NCBI GenBank assembly: GCA_003559855.1
Contig: PWJZ01000019.1
Span: 1-46,359 of the forward strand
Source of the DNA: Bacteroidales bacterium
Lineage (GTDB): Bacteria > Bacteroidota > Bacteroidia > Bacteroidales > UBA7960
Direction of reading: 5' to 3'
DNA length: 46,359 nt
In this document: one piece after another, positions 39,826-46,359 of the stretch
Numbering within the stretch: position 1 is the first letter of the stretch
How the letters are laid out: every line of letters begins with the position of its first letter
Position numbers and translations under genes: made by a program
Notes under the pieces: model-generated
Told to the model about the DNA's origin: nothing
The model's input: only the letters and a program-made list of their open reading frames with translations
Database searches by the model: none

Positions 39826-40929
39826 ATGACAATTAAAGAATTGCTTTCAAACTTAAATGAGCTGGCTCCTTTTGAATTACAGCAGGAATCTGATAACAGC
39901 GGGCTTTTACTAGGTGAACCTCAAAAGAAGGTATCAAAGGGCTTGATCACTTTGGATGTTACTGAAGAGGTTCTTGATGAGGCGATTGAAAAGAAATGCG
40001 ATATAATTATTTCTCACCACCCTTTTATCAAAGATGGCTTGAAAAAGATTACCGGCGCAGGTTTTGCCGAAAGAGTGCTTGTGAAAGCGATAAAAAACGA
40101 TCTGGCTGTTATTTCGCTTCATACAAATCTTGACAATATTTATGCCGGAGTAAACAGAAAGATGTGCGATCTTATCGGGCTGGATGATATTAAGATACTG
40201 GATCCTGTTCGCGGCAAACTGAAGAAGCTGGTGGTATTTTGCCCGTCGGATCATGCAGATAAGGTCAGGATGGCTATTTTTAAGGCTGGAGGCGGTAAAA
40301 TAGGCGATTACGACTGGTGCAGCTATAATATTGAAGGAAAGGGAAGTTTCCGTGCAGGCGAAGGAACAAGCCCGTTTGTGGGTAAGGTAAATGAGCTCCA
40401 TTTTGAAAAGGAAGCCAGAATAGAAGTAATTTATCCTTCCTATGTTGAAAAGCAGGTATTGGATGCTATGATAAAGGCTCATCCCTATGAGGAGGTTGCA
40501 TACGATCTCTATCCGCTTGATAATGTTTTTGACAGGGTGGGAGCAGGGATGATCGGAAATTTGAAAACACCCCTGGTTATTGAAGATTTTTTGTCGTTGC
40601 TGGAAAAAAAATTTAAAACGAGTATTATCAGATACAGTTCAGCTTCAAAGGAAAAAATAAGCGTTGTTGCGCTATGCGGAGGATCAGGAAGCTTTTTGTT
40701 GGAAAAAGCTATTTCAGCCGGAGCCGACGCTTTCGTTACGGCAGATGTTAAATATCATTTGTTTTTTGATGCAACGGGAAAAATAGTTCTTGCCGATATC
40801 GGACATTTTGAAAGTGAGCAGTTTGCAAAAGATTTGATATTTGAAATGGTTAGCAAAAAAATTAGTAATTTTGCATTTCAAATTTCAGAAATAAATAGTA
40901 ATCCTGTTAAATATTTTCGAACAAAATAA
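39826..40929 (+). CDS. Nif3-like dinuclear metal centre protein (YqfO/DUF34 family)
   Basis: A 367-residue cytosolic protein of the Nif3/DUF34 family, conserved across life with no settled function; GTP cyclohydrolase I type 2 is a common but doubtful label. Metal ligands: ISHHPFI (about 64-70), HTNLDNIYAGV (about 103-113), and the C-terminal GHFESEQF (about 326-333). The middle domain (about 130-235) is the inserted PII-like unit of the long YqfO type, with the AHPYEEVAYDLY motif (about 220-231). Length fits that long subtype. It precedes the zinc-ribbon gene by 11 bases, a pairing common in Bacteroidota, so the two form an operon. Confidence 0.92.
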   Translation: MTIKELLSNLNELAPFELQQESDNSGLLLGEPQKKVSKGLITLDVTEEVLDEAIEKKCDIIISHHPFIKDGLKKITGAGFAERVLVKAIKNDLAVISLHTNLDNIYAGVNRKMCDLIGLDDIKILDPVRGKLKKLVVFCPSDHADKVRMAIFKAGGGKIGDYDWCSYNIEGKGSFRAGEGTSPFVGKVNELHFEKEARIEVIYPSYVEKQVLDAMIKAHPYEEVAYDLYPLDNVFDRVGAGMIGNLKTPLVIEDFLSLLEKKFKTSIIRYSSASKEKISVVALCGGSGSFLLEKAISAGADAFVTADVKYHLFFDATGKIVLADIGHFESEQFAKDLIFEMVSKKISNFAFQISEINSNPVKYFRTK

Positions 40930-40940
40930 TTTATTGTCAA

Positions 40941-41933
40941 ATGGCAAAAACTAAATCAAGCAAAAAAACCACCACTGCAAAAAAAACCACCACTGCAAAA
41001 AAGGCCGGCACAACGAAAAAGGCTGGCACAACGAAGAAGGCTGGAACAACGAAGAAGGCTGGAACAACGAAGAAGGCCGGAACAACGAAGAAGGCCGGCA
41101 CGAAGGTAAAAGCTAAGCCTGTAAGCGAAAAAACAATAAAACCTGCCGTGGCTGCTAAAGACGAAAGTGCTCAGGACAGCGTTGAAAGTATAATTCAGCG
41201 TAAGCTTCTGGCACTTTATACCTTGCAGCAAATTGATACACAAATTGATAAGATACGTATTATACGCGGAGAGTTGCCACTGGAAGTTCAGGATCTGGAA
41301 GACGAAACCGAGGGTTTGGAAACGCGTATTAATAAGTATAAACAAGAGACCGATGACCTAAATCAGCAAATATCGAATCTTAAGAATTCTATTGTTGATA
41401 GTCAGGAACTTATCAAGAAATATGAAGCACAGCAAATGAATGTTCGCAATAACAGGGAATACGATTCATTATCAAAGGAGATAGAATACCAGACTCTTGA
41501 GATTCAGCTTAATGAAAAGAAGATCAAAGAGTTTGAGGCGGCGGTTCAGCAACATGAAAGTATTGTTGCTGATTCACAGGGAAAATATGAAGAGCTGAAA
41601 AGTGATCTGGAAGTTAAGAAAAAGGAGTTGGATAACATTATTGCCGATACCAAGAAGGAAGAAGAGTTGTTATTAAAGAAATCAGAGGAGCAGCAAAGGT
41701 TCATTGAGGAACGTTTGCTTAATGCATATAAACGTATTCGCAGCAATGCCAAAAACGGTCTTGCTGTTGTTTCTGTAGAAAGAGATGCTTGTGGTGGTTG
41801 TTTCAATAAAATTCCGCCACAGAGGCAACTTGATATTCAGATGTACAAGAAAATAATAGTATGTGAGTATTGCGGAAGAATTTTGGTTGATGATGAAGTT
41901 GCAAGTACCGTTGATGTGGAAGAAATTGTCTGA
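40941..41933 (+). CDS. Coiled-coil C4 zinc-ribbon protein with lysine-rich repeat tail
   Basis: A 330-residue protein. Residues 3-60 are a basic tail with five KKAGTT repeats and one KKAGTK (20-55), encoded by six near-identical 18-bp units at 40998-41105. A long coiled coil follows (about 85-275, with QIDKIRIIRGELPLEVQDLE and LEIQLNEKKIKEFEA). The C-terminal zinc ribbon has CGGC and CEYCGR cysteine pairs (about 280-320). Family members, near 250 residues, lack the basic tail or have a shorter one. A nucleic-acid-associated role is inferred from the ribbon and the histone-H1-like tail. It is co-transcribed with the Nif3-like gene. Confidence 0.85.
   Translation: MAKTKSSKKTTTAKKTTTAKKAGTTKKAGTTKKAGTTKKAGTTKKAGTTKKAGTKVKAKPVSEKTIKPAVAAKDESAQDSVESIIQRKLLALYTLQQIDTQIDKIRIIRGELPLEVQDLEDETEGLETRINKYKQETDDLNQQISNLKNSIVDSQELIKKYEAQQMNVRNNREYDSLSKEIEYQTLEIQLNEKKIKEFEAAVQQHESIVADSQGKYEELKSDLEVKKKELDNIIADTKKEEELLLKKSEEQQRFIEERLLNAYKRIRSNAKNGLAVVSVERDACGGCFNKIPPQRQLDIQMYKKIIVCEYCGRILVDDEVASTVDVEEIV
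40998..41105 (+). repeat. Six tandem 18-bp units inside the zinc-ribbon gene
   Basis: Units of the form AARAARGCYGGMACAACG encode KKAGTT. They differ mainly at third positions, so the copy number can change by slippage without breaking the frame. Confidence 0.9.
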
Positions 41934-42012
41934 TATTTTTCCATCCCGTCAAATTTTCCATGTCTTCCGACAGCAAACCTGTACGGTTAAATTTCATTTC
42001 ATAATACCTATA

Positions 42013-42840
42013 TCATATCAGTGATCTGAGCACTTCCAGGTTTTTTTCATCCATATTTTCCTCTTTCGGAGTTTCAAGCACTTTGGGGATATCGGGGAAA
42101 GTTTTGAGTGTAAGTCTGAATGCTTCTTTTCCTATATTACCATTACCGATATGTGCATGCCGGTCAACACGGCTCCCAAGCGGCGTTTTAGAGTCGTTAA
42201 GATGGATGGCTGCAAGCTTTTCTAATCCTATGGTTTTATCCCATTGACTGAAAGTCTCTTCGAAGCCTTTTTGGTGCGAGATGTCGTAGCCGGCTGCAAA
42301 AGCATGGCATGTATCGAAACATGCCGCTACTCTTTCAGAACCTGCCAGCTCAATGATTTTTGCCAGTTGTTGGAAGTCATACCCGAGTGTTGTGCCTTGA
42401 CCGGCAGTATTCTCAACAACTATTTTTGCGTTGTTGCCCGGTGTGGCTTTTATTACCCGGCGAATTGCCAGGGCAACTTTTTCTATGGCAATGTTTTCAT
42501 CAAGACCTTTGGCAGCACCGGGATGGACAATAGCATAGGCAAGATCTAAAGAATGACAACGTTCAACTTCGGCGATCATGGCTTCGGTTGACCTTTTCCA
42601 TAAGTCATCATTATCGCTTGCCAGGTTTATCAGGTAAGATGCATGGGCAAAAGCGATTTTTACTTTTGACGATTTAAAAGCCGCTTTGAAAACAAGGCTT
42701 TCATCTGTACTTATGGGTTTTGCTTTCCATTGCCGCTGATTACGCGTAAAAATCTGAAAGGTGTCAATGCCGAGATGTTTGGCTTCATCAAAAGCCTTAT
42801 CAAGTCCCCCGCTTACTGAACAGTGTACTCCTAATAGCAT
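42013..42840 (-). CDS. nfo: Endonuclease IV (AP endonuclease)
   Basis: A 275-residue DNA-repair enzyme that cuts the backbone 5' to abasic sites, using three zinc ions. The longest frame starts at 42927, but the extra 29 residues cover the promoter and are unlike the family; MLLGVHCSVSGGLDKA at 42840 is the normal start. Metal-site strings appear in order: FAHASYLINLAS (about 63-74), VHPGAAKG (about 107-114), VENTAGQGTTLG (about 140-151), CFDTCHAFAAGYD (about 175-187), HLNDSK (about 209-214), DRHAHIGNGNIG (about 222-233) and LETPKEE (about 253-259). All ligands look intact. Confidence 0.95.
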   Translation of the reverse strand: MLLGVHCSVSGGLDKAFDEAKHLGIDTFQIFTRNQRQWKAKPISTDESLVFKAAFKSSKVKIAFAHASYLINLASDNDDLWKRSTEAMIAEVERCHSLDLAYAIVHPGAAKGLDENIAIEKVALAIRRVIKATPGNNAKIVVENTAGQGTTLGYDFQQLAKIIELAGSERVAACFDTCHAFAAGYDISHQKGFEETFSQWDKTIGLEKLAAIHLNDSKTPLGSRVDRHAHIGNGNIGKEAFRLTLKTFPDIPKVLETPKEENMDEKNLEVLRSLI

Positions 42841-42894
42841 TAATATGTGATATTGAATAATTGTTATATACTTACGAATTTGTTTTTTGTCCAC

Positions 42895-42902
42895 AAATTT
42901 AC
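42895..42902 (-). promoter_or_regulatory. Bacteroidota -7 promoter element for nfo
   Basis: The minus strand reads TAAATTTG (TAnnTTTG), 55 bases upstream of the ATG at 42840 and inside the longer frame. It supports the downstream start. Confidence 0.45.
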
Positions 42903-43068
42903 ACAAATGGTTTTCACAAATTGACACAAATATTCGTGTAGATGTGTGTTTTTATTTGTGTGTGTTTGAATATAGGTTAGTTGGTTTAATTGTTTGTTAT
43001 CAAACAAAAATAGCAGGTTAATTAGTGTTTGTCTATAATGTCAAACTTTTTTGCATAACGAATATCGA

Positions 43069-43248
43069 TTAACGATTTTTGATTTTAGAAGTTCTTAAAA
43101 ATCAGAAATCTAAAATCGTTAATCTTTGTTTGCCCTGCCTGCCCCGCCTGCCCCGTAGCGAAGCGTATCGGGGTAGCGAAGCGTATCGGGGTTCTTAAAC
43201 TAATTATTTCTCAAATGAACGACATTACAGACAAACTCTAATTAATCT
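43069..43248. repeat. Interspersed repeat, copy B, with an inserted GC-rich block
   Basis: The ends match copy A (34307-34387): TTAACGATTTTTGATTTTAG on the left and CAAATGAACGACATTACAG plus TAATTAATC on the right. Between two TTCTTAAA motifs (43092 and 43192) lies an extra block. It contains the complement of the left end (ATCTAAAATCGTTAAT), CCTGCCCCG repeats, and two tandem copies of GTAGCGAAGCGTATCGGG (43155-43172, 43173-43190). The right end of copy B runs into the last ten codons of ppdK. The rest of 42841-43068 is AT-rich with no gene. Confidence 0.75.
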
Positions 43249-46000
43249 CATACTTTGATGAGGCTTTTTCTTTGACAGCGCCTTGTGCAGCGGCGAGTCT
43301 TGCTATCGGAACGCGATATGGCGAACAACTGACATAGTCCATATTTACCCTGTGGCAGAACTCTACCGAGTTAGGTTCACCGCCATGCTCACCACAAATA
43401 CCTATTTTAAGGTCTTTCTTTGCTTTCCTGCCGTCAATTATAGCTTTTTCTACCAGTTGACCAACTCCTTCCTGGTCAAGTATCTGGAAGGGGTCATGCT
43501 TCAGTATTCCTTTTTGAATATAAACGGGCAGAAACACACCTGAATCATCTCTTGAGTAGCCATAAGTCATCTGTGTCATGTCGTTTGTTCCGAAAGAGAA
43601 AAACTCGGCATGTTCGGCTATTTTATCAGCTACCAATGCTGCACGCGGCACTTCTATCATAGTTCCGACCAAATATTCTACCCGGTCATTGTATTCTTCA
43701 AATACTTTTTCTGCTGTTGAGCGTACGATATCTTCCTGCATTTTCATCTCTTCCGGAATTCCGGTAAGAGGTATCATTATTTCGGGTATTGCTTTGATAT
43801 TTTTCTTTTTCAGGTTTAAGGCAGCCTCGATGATTGCCCGTGTTTGCATTTCGGATATTTCGGGATAGGTATTTCCCAGCCGGCAGCCTCTGTGCCCCAA
43901 CATTGGGTTCATTTCATGAAGGCTGTTGACTTTGGTTTTTACCTCATCAACCGAAACGCCGAGTTCGTCAGCCATCTGTTTCTGGTTTTTATCTTCATGT
44001 GGCAGAAATTCATGCAACGGCGGGTCCAGCAGACGAACTGTAACGGGCAGATCTTGCATGGCTTCGAAGACGCCTTCGAAATCTTCACGCTGGATAGGCA
44101 ATAATTTTTTCAGCGCTTTACGTCTGCCTTCTTCATCGTTGGCAAGTATCATTTCACGCATGGCAATGATCCTTTTGCCTTCGAAAAACATATGTTCTGT
44201 GCGGCAAAGCCCGATACCTTTTGCACCAAAATCCCTGGCTACCTTTGCATCACGTGGATTGTCGGCGTTAGCCCTGACATACATTCTTGTGTGTTTTTCA
44301 GCCAGCTCCATCAGTTCGCCAAAATCGCCGCTCATCTCAGGGTCTTTGGTTTTGATTTTTCCTTCATAAACATCGCCGGTAGTACCATTGAGAGAGATAA
44401 ACTCACCTTCTTTATATTCTTTGCCATTCACCGTCATTGTTCTCTTCTTGTAATTAATATTAACAGCGCCTGCTCCTGAGACACAACATTTACCCATGCC
44501 ACGCGCTACTACTGCGGCATGTGATGTCATACCTCCGCGGGCTGTGAGTATTCCTTCTGCGGCATCCATACCGTTAAGGTCTTCAGGGGATGTTTCAACA
44601 CGTACAAGGATCACTTTCTTACCTTCTTCGGCAATTTTTTCAGCATCATCGGCGAAGAAGATTATTTGTCCGGTAGCTGCGCCCGGTGAAGCAGGCAAAC
44701 CATTGGCAATAGCCTTTGCTTTTTGCAGCTCTTTTGTGTCAAAAACAGGGTGCAACAATTCATTAAGCTTGTCGGGCTCCATACGCAACAAAGCTTCCTG
44801 CTCGCTTATCAAGCCTTCCTTGTACAGGTCCATTCCTATTTTGACCATAGCTGCACCCGTACGTTTGCCGTTACGCGTTTGAAGCATCCATAGCTTACCT
44901 TCCTGGATCGTAAACTCCAGGTCCTGCATATCCTTATAATGAGTATCAAGCTTTTTTTGCAGTTCAAAAAGCTCCTTATATATCGAGGGCATTACTTCTT
45001 CCAATGACGGGTATTCTTTCTTACGTTGTTCTTCAGAGATTTTTGCAAGCTTAGCCCAACGAACCGAACCCTCTTTTGTTATTTGCCGCGGCGTTCTGAT
45101 TCCTGCTACAACGTCTTCACCCTGTGCATTAATAAGATATTCACCGTTGAATATATTTTCTCCGGTAGCAGCATCACGGGTAAAAGCAACACCCGTAGCC
45201 GATGTGTTACCCATGTTTCCGAATACCATTGCCTGAACGTTTATAGCAGTACCCCATTCATCAGGTATATTGTGCATTTTGCGGTAATATCTTGCACGCG
45301 GGTTGTTCCAGCTGTCAAAAACTGCCATCACCGAACCCCAGAGCTGTTCCCAGGGGTTTTCAGGAAAGTCTTTGCCGGTCTGGTCTTTTACGGCTTTTTT
45401 AAATCTTTTTACCAATTCCTTAAGGTCATCAGTGGAAAGATCCTGGTCTGTCTTGGCACTCTTTTCTTCTTTAAGCTCTTCCATTATTACCTCAAATGGA
45501 TCTTCATCTTCTTTTGATTCCGGCTTAAGCCCCAATACAATATCGCCATACATGTGTATAAACCTTCTGTATGAATCCCATACAAACCATTCGTTGCCGG
45601 TCTTCATTGCCAACCCTTGCAAAGTCTGCTCGTTAAGACCCAAATTAAGAACGGTATCCATCATGCCGGGCATTGATGCTCTTGCACCCGACCTGACCGA
45701 CATAAGCAGCGGGTTGTCCTTTTCACCAAAACCTGCTCCCATCTCCTTTTCCACTTTTTTCATGTTTTCTTTTACTTCATTCTTTATTGCTTCAATAGCA
45801 TAATCCTTACCATATTGGTTATAAAGGGTACATACTTCGGTTGTTATGGTAAATCCCGGAGGTACAGGCACTCCTGTATTGACCATCTCGGCAAGGTTAG
45901 CACCTTTGCCGCCCAATAAATTGCGCATTTTGGAGTTACCATCGGCTTTTTTCCCACCGAAAAAGTAAACCTTCTTCTGTTCTTTAATATTTTTTTTCAT
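43238..46000 (-). CDS. ppdK: Pyruvate, phosphate dikinase
   Basis: A 920-residue cytosolic enzyme that reversibly converts pyruvate, ATP and phosphate to PEP, AMP and PPi, used in glycolysis or gluconeogenesis in many anaerobes. The N-terminal ATP-grasp domain starts VYFFGGKKADG, with LLGGKGANLAEM and SVRSGARASMPGMMDTVLNLG in two parts. The phosphohistidine domain carries GGMTSHAAVVARGMGKCCVSG in two parts, with H494 as the phospho-acceptor. The PEP/pyruvate TIM barrel includes GIGLCRTEHMFF, MLGHRGCRLG, EYLVGTMIEVPRAAL, FSFGTNDMTQM and GICGEHGGEP. About 40 residues more than typical come mainly from an acidic insertion near 165-200 (ESKEDEDPFEVIMEELKEEK). No regulatory protein gene is adjacent. 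Confidence 0.96.
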   Translation of the reverse strand: MKKNIKEQKKVYFFGGKKADGNSKMRNLLGGKGANLAEMVNTGVPVPPGFTITTEVCTLYNQYGKDYAIEAIKNEVKENMKKVEKEMGAGFGEKDNPLLMSVRSGARASMPGMMDTVLNLGLNEQTLQGLAMKTGNEWFVWDSYRRFIHMYGDIVLGLKPESKEDEDPFEVIMEELKEEKSAKTDQDLSTDDLKELVKRFKKAVKDQTGKDFPENPWEQLWGSVMAVFDSWNNPRARYYRKMHNIPDEWGTAINVQAMVFGNMGNTSATGVAFTRDAATGENIFNGEYLINAQGEDVVAGIRTPRQITKEGSVRWAKLAKISEEQRKKEYPSLEEVMPSIYKELFELQKKLDTHYKDMQDLEFTIQEGKLWMLQTRNGKRTGAAMVKIGMDLYKEGLISEQEALLRMEPDKLNELLHPVFDTKELQKAKAIANGLPASPGAATGQIIFFADDAEKIAEEGKKVILVRVETSPEDLNGMDAAEGILTARGGMTSHAAVVARGMGKCCVSGAGAVNINYKKRTMTVNGKEYKEGEFISLNGTTGDVYEGKIKTKDPEMSGDFGELMELAEKHTRMYVRANADNPRDAKVARDFGAKGIGLCRTEHMFFEGKRIIAMREMILANDEEGRRKALKKLLPIQREDFEGVFEAMQDLPVTVRLLDPPLHEFLPHEDKNQKQMADELGVSVDEVKTKVNSLHEMNPMLGHRGCRLGNTYPEISEMQTRAIIEAALNLKKKNIKAIPEIMIPLTGIPEEMKMQEDIVRSTAEKVFEEYNDRVEYLVGTMIEVPRAALVADKIAEHAEFFSFGTNDMTQMTYGYSRDDSGVFLPVYIQKGILKHDPFQILDQEGVGQLVEKAIIDGRKAKKDLKIGICGEHGGEPNSVEFCHRVNMDYVSCSPYRVPIARLAAAQGAVKEKASSKYEIN

Positions 46001-46359
46001 AGTCTCTTAACTTATTATTATGTGATTTTTAGTTAGTTTAAAATATTATTTCTTTTAACAAACCCTTATGTATTTGAGTTTCTTTATTATATTTTGGAAA
46101 ATGGATAACAAAAATACATTTTTTTTAAAAAGAAGTATTGGTTTTATTTCATTAGTTGCAGATAGAAAGTTCAACTATCAAATGCAACTTTTGATAATTG
46201 TGAGAAAAGGGGAGATTTTTCTTCAAAATTCTTCAAAGAAAATTTGGTTATTTGTTATTTTTTTTATTTTGCAATGATTTTTATAAAGATTCCAGATTTA
46301 TTTAATCTAAAAATCTTTCACAATCTTATCCGAAAAATATATTTTATTTAAGCTATACA
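46001..46359. other. AT-rich gene-free end of the window
   Basis: This 359-base stretch upstream of ppdK is very AT-rich with long T and A runs. I found no convincing gene, hairpin or TAnnTTTG box. It should hold the ppdK promoter, but I cannot place it. Confidence 0.5.

Noticed and set aside
40998-41105. Short regular repeats as a CRISPR array
   Set aside because: The 18-bp units are contiguous without spacers, in frame, and encode KKAGTT inside a conserved gene.
45026-45803. Long plus-strand frames opposite ppdK
   Set aside because: They are antisense shadows of a strongly conserved gene, without their own motifs.
46068-46277. 69-codon frame near the right end
   Set aside because: Composition follows the surrounding T-rich DNA and it shows no protein-like features.

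Overview
The window is chromosomal DNA from a member of the Bacteroidota, probably of the Bacteroidales/Marinilabiliales type. Evidence: AT-rich intergenic DNA; many copies of the phylum's sigma-ABfr -7 promoter element (TAnnTTTG) just upstream of starts; a subtilase with a type IX secretion (T9SS) C-terminal sorting domain; a FISUMP-domain lipoprotein; an OMP_b-brl/TonB-type receptor; and the gene pairs zapB-like/zapA next to rny and nif3 next to a C4 zinc-ribbon gene. No plasmid, phage or CRISPR backbone is visible. Most of it is ordinary core chromosome, with palindromic repeat elements and small gene remnants between the genes.

Layout. 1-44: 5' part of a tRNA-Arg(ACG), cut by the window edge. 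136-1503: MATE exporter. 1933-5575: surface-glycan block of two family-2 glycosyltransferases and the heptose genes gmhA and gmhB. 5650-8671: YwqK/MORN-like exported protein, tRNA thiolase mnmA and a small lipoprotein. 8898-12857: rlmD, ornithine aminotransferase and a ComEA-like helix-hairpin-helix protein. 13142-15550: zapB-like gene, zapA, a strong 6S RNA candidate, and ribonuclease Y. 15976-21309: secreted T9SS subtilase, FtsE-type ATPase, GT4 glycosyltransferase and NhaC antiporter. 21725-22855: DUF4143-type ATPase lying between two copies of a 28-bp repeat. 23113-28138: tandem pair of SppA-type peptidases, each carrying an extra N-terminal domain that looks like an outer-membrane barrel. 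28321-30807: TonB-type receptor. 31012-33964: murL and murD2, the alternative route for placing D-glutamate in peptidoglycan. 33965-36270: a decayed zone with a truncated copy of a winged-helix gene, the tail of a T9SS protein, a FISUMP lipoprotein, a GIY-YIG pseudogene and a large palindromic element. 36270-38308: winged-helix regulator with a membrane protein, and an alpha/beta hydrolase. 38850-39572: an exported protein of unknown function built on two 69-residue repeats. 39826-41933: nif3 and a zinc-ribbon coiled-coil protein with a lysine-rich repeat tail. 42013-46000: endonuclease IV and pyruvate phosphate dikinase.

How they fit together. Several genes serve the envelope: glycosyltransferases plus heptose precursors (LPS or S-layer-type glycans), murL/murD2 (peptidoglycan), ftsE and zapA (division), the SppA pair, and T9SS cargo. 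The items most worth follow-up are murL-murD2 in a Bacteroidota background, the doubled barrel-SppA fusion, the 6S RNA candidate between zapA and rny, the two-repeat unknown protein, and the evidence for repeat-mediated rearrangement around 34-36 kb and 43 kb. I did not find a clearly new multi-gene defence or mobile system.
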